Origin: Bradyrhizobium jicamae
GTDB taxonomy: Bacteria > Pseudomonadota > Alphaproteobacteria > Rhizobiales > Xanthobacteraceae
Assembly: GCF_018130215.1 (NCBI RefSeq)
Contig: NZ_JAFCKQ010000004.1
Coordinates: forward strand, 1-64,000
Length of the DNA: 64,000 nt
Direction: 5' to 3'
The notes below the pieces were generated by a model, which saw nothing but the letters and a program-made list of their open reading frames with translations, was not told where the DNA came from and did not search any database. Position numbers and translations under genes: made by a program. The stretch's first letter is position 1. Each line of letters starts with the position of its first letter. Below are positions 53,732 through 64,000 of this stretch, piece by piece.

Positions 53732-55474
53732 GTGACAGACAACGCACAAGCGGCGCAAGAGACGCAAGAGACGTATGACTGCGATGCGCTGGTGATCGGC
53801 TCCGGTTGCAGCGGCCTGTCGGCCGCCGTCACCGCCGCCCATCACGGGCTCAAGGTCCTTGTCGTCGAGAAGGAGCCGCGCTTCGGCGGCACCACCGCGC
53901 GCTCGGGCGGGTGGCTGTGGATCCCCGGCACGTCGCTGGCAAAGGCCTGGGGCATCGAGGAGAACCCGGACCAGGCCAAAACCTATCTCAGGCATGAGGC
54001 CGGCAACAGCTTCGATGCCGCGCGCGTCGATGCGTTCCTGACCGAAGGGCCGAAGGCGGTCGATTTCTTCACCACCAGGACGGCGGTGCGCTTCGACATG
54101 CCGCTGACCTTTCCGGACTATCACGCCGAAGCGCCCGGCGGCGCGCAGGGCGGCCGTTCCATGGTCGCGCGTCCGTTCGACGGCCGCGAACTTGGGCCGG
54201 CCATCAAGCATCTCGGCAGTCCGCTGCCCGAATTGACCGTGTTCGGCATGATGCTCGGCTCCGGCAAGGAGATCGTTCATTTCATGCGGGCGACCCGGTC
54301 GCTCACCTCGGCGATCTATGTCGGAAAGCGGCTGTCGAGGCACGCCGGCGACGTGATCCGCCACGGCCGCGGCATGACGCTGACCAACGGCAATGCGCTG
54401 GCCGGACGGCTGGCGAAATCTGCGTTCGACCTCAATGTCCCGCTCTGGCTCGATGCGCCGGTGCGCGAGCTCATCGTCGAGAACGGCGCGGTCCATGGTG
54501 CGATCGTCATGCGCGATGGACGCGCGATCCGCGTCAACGCCAGACGTGGCGTCGTGCTCGCATGCGGCGGCTTCCCGCATGATGTGGCGCGGCGGCAGAA
54601 GATGTTTCCGCATGCCCCGACCGGCAAGGAACACTATTCGCCTGGCCCTGTCGGCAATACCGGCGACGGGCTGCGGCTCGCGGAATCCGCCGGCGGCCGG
54701 GTCGAGGACACGCTGCCGAATGCAGCGGCGTGGGTGCCCGTCTCCGTCACGACGCGCAAGGACGGCTCGAAGGGCGTGATGCCGCACTTCATCGATCGGG
54801 CCAAGCCGGGCGTGATCGCTGTTATGCGCGACGGCAGGCGCTTCGCCAACGAAGGCAATTCCTACCACGACTTCGTGCAGGAAATGGTGAAGGCGGCGAA
54901 GCCCGGCGAGGAGATCGCAGCCTATCTCGTCTGCGATCATCAGACCCTGCGCAAATATGGCCTCGGCTGCGTGCCACCGCGTCCGATGCCGCTCCGCCAT
55001 CATCTGAACACCGGCTATCTCAAGCGCGGCGCGACGCTTGCCGAGCTTGCGGCGCAAGCCGGCATCGACGCGAAAGGGCTCGAGGCCACGGTCGCAGAGT
55101 TCAACAAGACCGCGGAGGAGGGCCGCGATCCCCTCTTCGGCAAGGGCTCGCGCGCCTATAATCGCTATCAGGGCGATGCGTTGCATGGACCGAATCCCTG
55201 CGTGGCGCCGCTCGACCATGGGCCGTTCTATGCCATCAAGATGGTGATCGGCGATCTCGGCACCTATGCCGGCATCGTCACCGACGCGCAGGCGCGCGCG
55301 CTGGATGCGCAGCGGCAGGTCATTCCCGGGCTCTATGCCGTCGGCAACGACATGGCGAGCATCATGGGCGGCAACTATCCCGGCGCCGGCATCACGCTCG
55401 GCCCGGCGCTGACGTTCGGCTATATCGCGGGAAAGCATCTTGCGGGTGCCGCGGCGGAGAGAAGCGCGGCATGA
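53732..55474 (+). CDS. FAD-dependent dehydrogenase (KstD/fumarate-reductase-like)
   Basis: A 580-residue flavoprotein of the 3-ketosteroid-delta1-dehydrogenase / fumarate reductase group. The N-terminal CDALVIGSGCSGLSAAVTAA is the FAD fold, GGTTARSGGWLWIPG follows, and the C-terminal GNYPGAGITLGPALTFGYIA is typical of KstD-type enzymes. Such enzymes remove hydrogen next to a carbonyl. No steroid cluster is here, so the substrate is unknown. The start is GTG at 53732, ten bases after the binding-protein stop, so both are probably one operon. An IclR gene follows 78 bp later. Confidence 0.9.
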   Translation: MTDNAQAAQETQETYDCDALVIGSGCSGLSAAVTAAHHGLKVLVVEKEPRFGGTTARSGGWLWIPGTSLAKAWGIEENPDQAKTYLRHEAGNSFDAARVDAFLTEGPKAVDFFTTRTAVRFDMPLTFPDYHAEAPGGAQGGRSMVARPFDGRELGPAIKHLGSPLPELTVFGMMLGSGKEIVHFMRATRSLTSAIYVGKRLSRHAGDVIRHGRGMTLTNGNALAGRLAKSAFDLNVPLWLDAPVRELIVENGAVHGAIVMRDGRAIRVNARRGVVLACGGFPHDVARRQKMFPHAPTGKEHYSPGPVGNTGDGLRLAESAGGRVEDTLPNAAAWVPVSVTTRKDGSKGVMPHFIDRAKPGVIAVMRDGRRFANEGNSYHDFVQEMVKAAKPGEEIAAYLVCDHQTLRKYGLGCVPPRPMPLRHHLNTGYLKRGATLAELAAQAGIDAKGLEATVAEFNKTAEEGRDPLFGKGSRAYNRYQGDALHGPNPCVAPLDHGPFYAIKMVIGDLGTYAGIVTDAQARALDAQRQVIPGLYAVGNDMASIMGGNYPGAGITLGPALTFGYIAGKHLAGAAAERSAA

Positions 55475-55552
55475 TGTGAACGGCGTGACGATGCCGGTCG
55501 ACTGCCGGTTTCTCGCCGTGTAAGGACGCTGTGGGCGAGCTGGCAGGACCAC

Positions 55553-56347
55553 ATGACGAGAGAAAGCCGCGGCATACAGTCGATCGAGGTCGGCGGAGAG
55601 TTGCTCCGCGCGCTCGCCCGCAACGGCGAGCCGATGATGCTGCGCGATCTCGCGCGCGAGGCCGGCATGCCGCCGGCCAAGGCGCATCCCTATCTGGTCA
55701 GCTTTTCCCGTATCGGCCTGATCGAGCAGGATGAGACCACGGGCCGCTACGAGATCGGCGCGCTGGCGCTCGAGCTCGGCCTGATCAGCCTGCGCCGACT
55801 CTCGGCCGTGCGCATCGCCACGCCCCGGATCGCGGCGCTCGCCGGCACCATCGATCATGCGGTGTCGCTGTCGGTCTGGGGCACGCATGGGCCGACAGTG
55901 GTGCGCCTCGAGGAGCCGAGTCACCCCGTGCATATCGCGATGCGCGTCGGCTCGGTGGTGGCGCTGCTGGAGACCGCGACCGGCCGGGCGTTCGCCGCCT
56001 TCATGCCGCAGAACACCATCAAGGCGGCGCTCGACAGCGGGCTCGATCGCCTCGGCGTCGGCTACAACCCGAAGCGCACGCCGAAGAGCCCGAAGGTTGC
56101 CGAGATGCTCGCCGAGGTCCGCGCCCGCGGGCTGGCGCGCGCGATCGGCGATCCCTTGCCCGGGGTCAACGCCTTCGCCGCCCCGGTGTTCGACCATGCC
56201 GGCCATGTCGCGCTCGTCATCACGGCGATGGGGCCGGAGGGCAGCTTCGACGTCGACTGGGACAGCGCGATCGCGACCGCGCTGCGCAGTTGCGCCGGCG
56301 ACCTGTCGCGGCAGCTCGGGCACGGCACCGTGCGCGCGACCGGGTGA
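55553..56347 (+). CDS. IclR family transcriptional regulator
   Basis: A 264-residue regulator. An N-terminal winged helix (about 8-65: GELLRALARNGEPMMLRDLA, then KAHPYLVSFSRIGLIEQDE) is followed by the IclR effector domain (VSLSVWGTHGPTVVRLEE and NAFAAPVFDHAGHVALVITA). IclR regulators usually control nearby catabolic genes for aromatic or sugar-acid compounds, so it probably acts on the binding-protein / dehydrogenase pair. The palindrome upstream of that pair is more TetR-like, so the IclR target may be elsewhere. Confidence 0.92.
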   Translation: MTRESRGIQSIEVGGELLRALARNGEPMMLRDLAREAGMPPAKAHPYLVSFSRIGLIEQDETTGRYEIGALALELGLISLRRLSAVRIATPRIAALAGTIDHAVSLSVWGTHGPTVVRLEEPSHPVHIAMRVGSVVALLETATGRAFAAFMPQNTIKAALDSGLDRLGVGYNPKRTPKSPKVAEMLAEVRARGLARAIGDPLPGVNAFAAPVFDHAGHVALVITAMGPEGSFDVDWDSAIATALRSCAGDLSRQLGHGTVRATG

Positions 56348-56599
56348 GGGATGCCGGGCGGAGGAGCCCTCGCGCCCCAAGCACTGATTTGCCCGACGGC
56401 GCAAGCCCTCGCGGCAAAAATATTTCGGTTTATCGTAATGATGATCCGGTGTATAGATCGATCCGTCTCACCCGATCGAGGGGCGAGCGCACGTCACGAA
56501 CGCGCGGTGAGATGCGGTGGACGCCGAGGTGCGCGAGACGAATGCGCCGAGGCGGACGGCGAAATCGTGCAGGCCTGACGCCCTAGTGGCAGGTGTCCT

Positions 56600-56629
56600 G
56601 TCAGCAAGAGACCAAGGTCTCTTGCTGAC
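56600..56629. repeat. Perfect 14-bp palindrome next to repeat copy 2
   Basis: GTCAGCAAGAGACC (56600-56613) and GGTCTCTTGCTGAC (56616-56629) form a near-continuous palindrome with an AA centre. It abuts the conserved part of the structured repeat. It may be the real end of that mobile unit, or a transposon-derived terminus. Copy 1 lies too close to the window start to show whether it has one. Confidence 0.7.
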
Positions 56630-56631
56630 GG

Positions 56632-56864
56632 CGGTGACAAAAAAGCCCAGTCTCACCGGGGAGAGCACGTATAAGCCGTAACCCATCGCGCAGGGAAAGC
56701 CGGGTTGTTCCCGGTTACACCTGTGGTCCGACTTCCGGTGCTTTTTGTTGCACCGGACCCATGGGTGCGATCGGCACCCGGCTTTCCCTGCGCCCTCTCC
56801 GGAAGGAAAGGGCGAGACTAGATTCAGAACTCGGGCGGAACACGCCGCGAGAATGAGAATGTAC
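56632..56864 (+). repeat. Structured dispersed repeat, copy 2 (possible ncRNA)
   Basis: This is the second copy of the element at 1-233, same orientation, with scattered differences and small indels. The main stem is 17 bp (56688-56704 with 56777-56793), perfect. The inner hairpin around CCGGTGC/GCACCGG is closed here by a T-A pair instead of C-G in copy 1, a compensated change. In this copy CCGGG...CCCGG can also form an alternative stem next to the main one. It lies between the IclR gene and the end of oxyR. No protein is convincing. It is either an expressed RNA or a folded mobile repeat. Confidence 0.7.
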
Positions 56865-56917
56865 GTTTCACGATCGCGCAACGAACTCGACGATTTGGAG
56901 AGGGCGGCGCGCGATAT

Positions 56918-57874
56918 CTACTCGCGCCGTGCGCTGCGCCTGGTCTTCGTCTCCTTCGCACCAGCTTCTCCCTTCGGCGCACGCAGCGCGTCGGCGGCGA
57001 GGCTCACCACTTCGGCGATCTGCTGCAATTGTCCGGCGAGCGGGCTGGTCTTGCGCCAGACCATGCCGATGGTGCGCGAGGGTTGCGGATTCCTGAAGCG
57101 CGAGACCGCGACCGGTGCCGAGCGCGTCTCCACACTGACGGCCATCTCCGGAATCAGGGTCACGCCGATGCCGGCGCCGACCATCTGGACCAGGGTCGAC
57201 AGCGAGCTCGCGTCCAGCACTTCGCGCGGAGGCGAGGATTGCATGTTGCAGAACGACAGCGCCTGGTCGCGGAAGCAGTGTCCTTCCTCGAGCAATAGCA
57301 GCCGCATCTCGCGCAGCATCTCGCTCGACGGCACCGGCGTTCCCGCAGCCTCGCCCGGCCGCACCAGCAGGAAGTTCTCCTTGAACAGCGCGACCTCGGT
57401 CAGCGACGGTTCCGATACCGGCAGCGCCACGATCGCGGTGTCGAGCCGGCCCTCGGACACCTCCTTGATCAGTTTCGGCGTCAGCGTCTCGCGGACATGG
57501 ATGTCGAGCTCGGGATGCAGCCGCGCCAGCGTCTCGATCACCTTCGGCAGCAGATATGGCGCAATGGTCGGGATCATCCCGACGCGCAGCCGGCCTGCGA
57601 GCCTGTCGCGGGAGGCGCGTGCGAAGTCGCCGAGTTCGTCGACGGAGCGCAGGATATCGCGAACCCGGCGCAGCAGTTCCTCACCGAACTTGGTGAGCGT
57701 GACCTGCCGCGCGCCGCGCTCGATCAGCACGCCGCCAACGGCCTCCTCCATCTCCCGGATCTGCATCGAGAGCGCCGGCTGCGAGACCGCGCAGGCGTCC
57801 GCGGCGCGCCCGAAATGACCGTGCCGGGCCAGCGCATCGAAATACCTGAGTTGCCGGAGTGTGACATTTATCAT
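56918..57874 (-). CDS. oxyR: Hydrogen-peroxide sensor OxyR
   Basis: A 318-residue LysR-type activator. The N-terminal helix-turn-helix (LRQLRYFDALARHGHFGRAA) is followed by the effector domain with the peroxide-sensing pair Cys200 and Cys209 in EEGHCFRDQALSFC, matching E. coli Cys199/Cys208. Oxidation forms a disulphide and turns on catalase genes. It is divergent from katG across 118 bp, its expected target. A basic tail (TKTRRSARRE) is added at the C-terminus. It is OxyR rather than a general LysR protein because of the intact cysteine motif. Confidence 0.95.
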   Translation of the reverse strand: MINVTLRQLRYFDALARHGHFGRAADACAVSQPALSMQIREMEEAVGGVLIERGARQVTLTKFGEELLRRVRDILRSVDELGDFARASRDRLAGRLRVGMIPTIAPYLLPKVIETLARLHPELDIHVRETLTPKLIKEVSEGRLDTAIVALPVSEPSLTEVALFKENFLLVRPGEAAGTPVPSSEMLREMRLLLLEEGHCFRDQALSFCNMQSSPPREVLDASSLSTLVQMVGAGIGVTLIPEMAVSVETRSAPVAVSRFRNPQPSRTIGMVWRKTSPLAGQLQQIAEVVSLAADALRAPKGEAGAKETKTRRSARRE

Positions 57875-60158
<2,284 letters not shown>

Positions 60159-60196
60159 GCCGGCCACGTCGACGGCCGGAACCGGCAACGAGATTT

Positions 60197-60222
60197 CAGG
60201 GCGGCACTTCGGTGCCGCCCTG
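60197..60222 (+). terminator. katG terminator with UUCG loop
   Basis: CAGGGCGGCAC (60197-60207) pairs perfectly with GTGCCGCCCTG (60212-60222) around the stable TTCG tetraloop, 39 bases after the katG stop. The tail is not T-rich. Confidence 0.85.
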
Positions 60223-60585
60223 ATGCATTGTGGAGCTTGAGGAAAGGCTTTTCGGGGTTTGCGCAATTCCTTCAATCGTGAAGCTTCATGTCCCGGATCA
60301 CGGCTTCGGCGTCCGCCGGCGTCGGAATCAGCGGCATCGGCAGTGCGTGGCTTGTTGCGGCGGGCGTGTAGCAGAGTCCGGGCTGATTCGAAGGCTGGAC
60401 GATCGCGGTCAGGCTTGCCCAGCAAACCAGAAGCCCGACGATCCAGTCGAGTGCGTTGGATGAGGTCATGGCAATATCAGCATCGGCATTGTCGTGTGCT
60501 GATGCTGCAGCCGAACGGGGGTGCGCGCAATTCGGAAGCTGCGAAGCCGGGCTTCGGCAGTGCCGAGACGAGCGGCTTGCCGCTG
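60223..60585. other. Gap with one weak small frame
   Basis: A 65-residue frame on the minus strand (60272-60469) starts MTSSNALDWIVGLLVCWASL with one hydrophobic stretch and then a proline-rich part. It has no clear ribosome site and no known relatives, so I do not call it a gene. Nothing else is seen. Confidence 0.4.
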
Positions 60586-61602
60586 CTATCGCCCCTCGGT
60601 CCGCGCCCGTCGTCCTTCGATCGGGTAGGCCGGGTCGTTGAATCCCGGCGTCGAGGGATGGCCGCTCGTGACGAGGCGGTCGACCAGCGCTTCATCTTCG
60701 GCGGTGAAGCGATAGTCAAGCGCACGCATGTAATCGTCCCACTGCGCTTCGGTGCGCGGACCTGCGATGACGGCGCTCACGAACGAGGAGTTCAGCACCC
60801 ACGATACGGCGAACTGCCCGGCGGTGATGCCCTTGCTCTCGGCGTGACGCTTGATCTCCTGCGCGAGCTGCAGCGATTCGGGCCGCCACTCGGTCTGCAT
60901 CATCCGCTTGTCGTTGCGGCCGGCCCGGGTGTCCGCCGGCGGCGGCGCGTCGGGCGCGTATTTGCCGGTCAGCACGCCGCGCGCCAGGGGGCTGTAGGGT
61001 ACGATGCCGAGCCCGTAATAGCCGCAGGCCGGAAAGTGCTCGACTTCGGGCATCCGGTTCATCGCATTGTAGTAGGGCTGGCTGACGATCGGGCGGTCGA
61101 TGCCGAGCCGGTCGCAGATGTTGCAGATCTCGGCGACGCGCCAGGCACGGTAATTGGAGACGCCGAAATAGCGCACCTTGCCGGAGCGGATCAGATCGCC
61201 GAGCGCGCGCACCGTCTCGTCGAGCGGCGTCGCATGGTCTTCCTTGTGCAGGTAATAGATGTCGATGTAGTCGGTGCCGAGCCGCCTCAGGCTCTCGTCG
61301 GCGGCCTGCAACACCCAGCGCCGCGACAGCCCGCCGTGGTTCGGATCATCGCCGATCGGGTTGGCGAGCTTCGTCGCGAGGATCCAGTTCGACCGCCGGT
61401 TCGAGATCGCGCGGCCGGTGACCTCCTCGGACTTGCCGCCATTATAGGCGTCGGCACTGTCGATGAAGTTGATGCCGGCCTCGTGCGCTTTCGCAACGAT
61501 CCGCGCCGAGGTGGCTTCATCCGTCGGTCCGCCGAACATCATGGTGCCCAGGCAAATCGGCGAGATTTTCAGGCCGCTGCGGCCAAGCTGGCGGTATTGC
61601 AT
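60586..61602 (-). CDS. Aldo/keto reductase
   Basis: A 338-residue NADPH oxidoreductase. The catalytic tetrad is visible: Asp in FIDSADAYNGG, Tyr in the same segment, Lys in LATKLANP, His in IDIYYLHKED. GVSNYRAWRVAEI is a usual family motif, and AVSWVLNSSFVSAVIAG with RTEAQWDDY gives the cofactor site. It resembles the YajO/Tas-type subgroup. It reduces aldehydes or sugar-type ketones, with no specific substrate shown. A dispersed repeat follows upstream. Confidence 0.94.
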   Translation of the reverse strand: MQYRQLGRSGLKISPICLGTMMFGGPTDEATSARIVAKAHEAGINFIDSADAYNGGKSEEVTGRAISNRRSNWILATKLANPIGDDPNHGGLSRRWVLQAADESLRRLGTDYIDIYYLHKEDHATPLDETVRALGDLIRSGKVRYFGVSNYRAWRVAEICNICDRLGIDRPIVSQPYYNAMNRMPEVEHFPACGYYGLGIVPYSPLARGVLTGKYAPDAPPPADTRAGRNDKRMMQTEWRPESLQLAQEIKRHAESKGITAGQFAVSWVLNSSFVSAVIAGPRTEAQWDDYMRALDYRFTAEDEALVDRLVTSGHPSTPGFNDPAYPIEGRRARTEGR

Positions 61603-61622
61603 CGGGGTATCCTCCGCTTGTC

Positions 61623-61698
61623 ATTCCGGGCGTCCGAAGGACGAACCCGGAATCTCGAGGTTCCGGGTTCGATGCTAGCGCATTTCCCCCGGAACGAC
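61623..61698. repeat. Dispersed multi-hairpin repeat
   Basis: GAACCCGGAA (61643-61652) pairs with TTCCGGGTTC (61661-61670); ATTCCGGG (61623-61630) can pair with CCCGGAAT (61646-61653) instead. A further CCCCGGAACGAC end follows. I recall this CCCGGAATCTCGAGGTTCCGGG type as a very common Bradyrhizobium repeat. It fills the gap between the thioesterase and the reductase. Confidence 0.7.
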
Positions 61699-61701
61699 GC
61701 A

Positions 61702-62157
61702 TCAACTCTCGTTCTTCAGAATCTTGAATACGCCGTTGGCCATCGCGATGCAGCGCTGCTCGACGGTGACCTCGGCGGTGATGAAGATCAGGCTGCGGGT
61801 CGAGCGCACAACGCGCGGGCGGGTCGTCAGGATTTCGCCGATCTTGCCGGCATCGATGAAATGGGTGTCGAGCTGCACGGTGGCAAGCGTCGGCCTGCCC
61901 GAGACGAAACGAGCCGCCATGCCGCAGGCCCGATCGGCAAAGGTCATGATCACGCCGCCCTGTACGAGACCGCGGCGATTGTGGTGCTTGTCCTCGGTGA
62001 TCAGCGCGAGCTCGAGCGCACCGTCCTTCAACCGTTCCCACAACGGGCCGATCAAGGTCAGGAAGCCCGTGGTATCGGCGACCTTCCAGCCGTCGGATTT
62101 CAGTCTGTCCGCGGCCAGTTTGTCCGCAGGCTTGTTGTCCGCAGGCTTGGCCGTCAT
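61702..62157 (-). CDS. PaaI-type hotdog thioesterase
   Basis: A hotdog-fold acyl-CoA thioesterase of the PaaI class (about 151 residues from ATG 62157; upstream in-frame ATGs at 62172 and 62196 would add 5 or 13). HHNRRGLVQGGVIMTFADRA is the catalytic region: HNRRG-xxQGG followed by the helix. ATVQLDTHFIDAGKIGE is the second strand-loop typical of the family. It hydrolyses acyl-CoA, with no specific acyl group shown. A Nudix gene diverges 87 bp away. Confidence 0.88.
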   Translation of the reverse strand: MTAKPADNKPADKLAADRLKSDGWKVADTTGFLTLIGPLWERLKDGALELALITEDKHHNRRGLVQGGVIMTFADRACGMAARFVSGRPTLATVQLDTHFIDAGKIGEILTTRPRVVRSTRSLIFITAEVTVEQRCIAMANGVFKILKNES

Positions 62158-62244
62158 GTTTGCAGGGTCCATTGCTTGATTGATCGCGGGAGGCATGTGG
62201 TGGCAGTCATTTCATCAAACGCAGGACTGTTGTAGTCAAGATCG

Positions 62245-62874
62245 ATGGCCCGCACATTTGACGATGCCACCCGGCGGAATATCGCAGAGCTCTGTGCCGC
62301 GTTCACGCGCCAGCTGCCTGCCGATGCGGCTCCGGCGCTGAAGCGGGCGGCGGTCGCGATCGCGCTGACCGAGAGCGATGACGGCCACGGCACCGCCTTC
62401 CTGCTCACCCGCCGCAGCGCCAGCCTGCGTGCCCATCGTGCGCAATGGGCGCTGCCGGGCGGACGCTGCGATGCCGGCGAGACCCCGGTTCAGGCCGCGC
62501 TGCGCGAACTGCACGAGGAGCTTGGCCTCGCGCTCGCCGAGCATGCCTTGCTCGGCATGCTCGACGATTATCCGACGCGCTCCGGATATCTGATCACGCC
62601 GGTCGTGGTGTGGGCGGGGAAACGCGCTGCGATCACGCCGAACCCGGACGAGGTCGCGTCCGTTCATCGCATCGGGCTCGATGCAGTCGAGGCCGACGGC
62701 GCGTTCAGCTTCGTCTCGATCCCCGAGAGCACGCGGCGCGTGATCCGCTTCCGCCTCGCCGGCCAGCAGATCCATGCCCCGACCGCCGCGCTGATCTATC
62801 AGTTCCGCGAGGTGCTCGCCGGGCGTAACACCCGCGTCGCCGATCTGGAGCAGCCGGTGTTCGCGTGGAAGTAG
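62245..62874 (+). CDS. Nudix hydrolase, CoA-pyrophosphatase type
   Basis: A 209-residue Nudix protein. The Nudix box G-x5-E-x7-REUxEExGU is complete in GGRCDAGETPVQAALRELHE followed by ELGL. The preceding AHRAQWALPGGR and the later QQIHAPTAALIYQF resemble the CoA/NADH pyrophosphatase group (NudL/YeaB), though the extra UPF0035 motif before the box is less clear. It would cleave the pyrophosphate in CoA derivatives or related compounds. The N-terminus is complete at 62245. Confidence 0.9.
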   Translation: MARTFDDATRRNIAELCAAFTRQLPADAAPALKRAAVAIALTESDDGHGTAFLLTRRSASLRAHRAQWALPGGRCDAGETPVQAALRELHEELGLALAEHALLGMLDDYPTRSGYLITPVVVWAGKRAAITPNPDEVASVHRIGLDAVEADGAFSFVSIPESTRRVIRFRLAGQQIHAPTAALIYQFREVLAGRNTRVADLEQPVFAWK

Positions 62875-62959
62875 CAGGAAACGCCGCTGCGGCATCGCGG
62901 CGCGCACGGCCACTGGAAATCCGGGCTGACTTCGCGTCGCCGCTTGATACAACGGAATC

Positions 62960-64000
62960 ATGCGCTCGCAATTGATTCGCCTCTCGCATGGATTCGTCGC
63001 GCTCGCGTTGACCGCGGGAGCCCCGTCCGTATTGGCCGGCGAGGCCAACGGTCTGCCGCCGCAGACCGCCAACGCGATGGCGCAGGGGGCATCGCCGCTG
63101 GCGATCATGGACTATCGCCGCAAGCTGCAGGAATACCAGGAGGCGCGCGCCGCGTTCGAGCAGGAGGCAGGCGCCTATTGGAGCGCGATCGCCGACAAGC
63201 GGCGCACCCGCAACGCCAAGCGGCGCGACCGTGTGCAGATCACGCTCGACGATTACGTGCTGGAGCAGCCGCCGGTCTATCGGGGGCCGAAGCGGCCGGT
63301 GAATCCGGAGCCGGAAGAGGAGGAGGGCAAGCCGCGCCCGCGCAAGACGATCCCGGTGGTCGCAGATTTGATCCAGGCCGCAGCCGAGCAGTTCCAGTTC
63401 GCGCCGCAGCGGCCGGCCAGCGAGATGGAGTTCAAGCGCGCCTATGCCCGCTATGCGCGCACGGCCGGCCTGACGCCGGAGCAGGCGGTGCGGGTCTATT
63501 CGTTCGAGACCGGCGGCACCGGCAATTACGACGTGCAGTCGGGCATCGAGCATGGCGGCAAACGCGCCATTTCCACCGCGGTCGGCTACAACCAGCTGCT
63601 CACCACCAACAGCGTCGAGCTGATGGCCGAGCAGGGCCACGAATTCGTGCGGGAACTCGCCGAGCGGGTCGCGGCCACCAGTGGCCCGGCGCGCAAGGCG
63701 ATGGAGCACAAGCTCGCGGTGCTGAAGAAGATGGTCGCGTTCACGCGCAGCGTGCCGGACGACTGGTCGGCGCATGAGCGGCTTGCCGACACGGCGCAGG
63801 GCTGGGCTGTTCATGCCATGGTGCTCGACATCGACGTCGGCCCGATGCTGCAGACGCACAAGCTCCTGACCTCGGTGCTGTTCGCCCGCGCCAAGGGCTA
63901 CAACCGGCCGCTCACCGCCGCCGAGCTCGAGATGATGAACCTGACCGGCGACGGCACCGGGTTCGACATGGTGACCATGCCGCAGGCGATGCGCGAGCAG
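62960..64000 (+). CDS. Exported protein, cut by the window end
   Basis: An open frame from ATG 62960 (MRSQLIRLSHGFVALALTAG, signal peptide, cleavage about after VLAG) running off the right edge: 347 residues are visible and no stop. After a coiled basic region and an acidic/proline linker (NPEPEEEEGKPRPRK), the block EQAVRVYSFETGGTGNYDVQ and AISTAVGYNQLLTTNSVELM look like a lysozyme/lytic-transglycosylase-type core: Glu followed by GG, then GYNQL. The cut end prevents certainty. No gene beyond it is visible. Confidence 0.7.
   Translation, partial: MRSQLIRLSHGFVALALTAGAPSVLAGEANGLPPQTANAMAQGASPLAIMDYRRKLQEYQEARAAFEQEAGAYWSAIADKRRTRNAKRRDRVQITLDDYVLEQPPVYRGPKRPVNPEPEEEEGKPRPRKTIPVVADLIQAAAEQFQFAPQRPASEMEFKRAYARYARTAGLTPEQAVRVYSFETGGTGNYDVQSGIEHGGKRAISTAVGYNQLLTTNSVELMAEQGHEFVRELAERVAATSGPARKAMEHKLAVLKKMVAFTRSVPDDWSAHERLADTAQGWAVHAMVLDIDVGPMLQTHKLLTSVLFARAKGYNRPLTAAELEMMNLTGDGTGFDMVTMPQAMREQ

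Noticed and set aside
53651..56404. A 917-residue minus-strand frame opposite the FAD dehydrogenase and IclR genes
   Set aside because: Same reason: antisense to clear genes and low-complexity in composition.
60272..60469. 65-residue minus-strand frame after katG
   Set aside because: One hydrophobic segment but no ribosome site and no recognisable relatives; too weak to annotate as a gene.

Overview
The window reads as chromosomal DNA of an alphaproteobacterium of the Bradyrhizobium / Rhodopseudomonas lineage. The evidence is high GC coding sequence, a separate ATP synthase F0 operon carrying both b and b' subunits, a 5-aminolevulinate synthase (the C4 haem route), an hisD-UPF0262-phosphatase-maf-yacG block, and several short dispersed inverted repeats of a kind I associate with Bradyrhizobium. 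The genus call is inference from gene content. No phage, insertion sequence, CRISPR array or rRNA operon is visible.

Left part (1-31000) is mostly housekeeping. A structured repeat (copy 1) precedes thrC, an M16 peptidase and a GNAT gene. A secreted unknown converges on the F0 operon (atpI-atpB-atpE-b'-b, minus strand). Then come a GSH-dependent isomerase-like gene, a secreted unknown, a YjbQ protein and an MHS-type transporter. A LuxR-type response regulator converges on a giant SSF-histidine kinase-receiver protein; the pair resembles CrbR/CrbS, which control acetate use. hemA follows with an exact FNR/FixK-type box upstream, then a metallo-beta-lactamase-fold hydrolase, a chemoreceptor, an outer-membrane beta-barrel, tRNA-Thr, a 41-residue membrane peptide, and a cyclic-nucleotide-binding thioredoxin-reductase-like protein without a CxxC pair. 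The hisD block ends with tRNA-Phe.

Middle part (31000-46500) is accessory. A TetA-like exporter diverges from a MarR-FUSC-DUF1656-HlyD efflux operon. Next are DUF2945 and DUF488 genes, a caspase-fold protein with a twin-arginine signal, a CgeB-like glycosyltransferase diverging from UDP-galactopyranose mutase, and a sorbosone-dehydrogenase-like gene. A four-gene minus-strand cluster follows: a hydrolase lacking its nucleophile serine, a TMEM175-type channel, an Asp-nucleophile hydrolase, and a tautomerase carrying the full cis-3-chloroacrylate dehalogenase residue set. A decayed CGNR zinc-finger gene overlaps a small zinc-ribbon gene.

Right part (46500-64000) holds an unusual operon (PaaK-like adenylating enzyme, ABC-2 permease, ABC ATPase, GNAT), a DEAD-box helicase, and an orphan substrate-binding protein with a KstD-like flavoprotein and an IclR regulator. 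The substrate-binding gene starts behind a 24-bp palindrome overlapping its promoter. Copy 2 of the structured repeat follows, then divergent oxyR/katG, an aldo-keto reductase, a PaaI thioesterase, a Nudix hydrolase and a secreted protein cut by the window edge.

The best candidates for something undescribed are the duplicated RNA-like element with a compensated base pair, the PaaK/ABC/GNAT operon, and the dehalogenase-like cluster.
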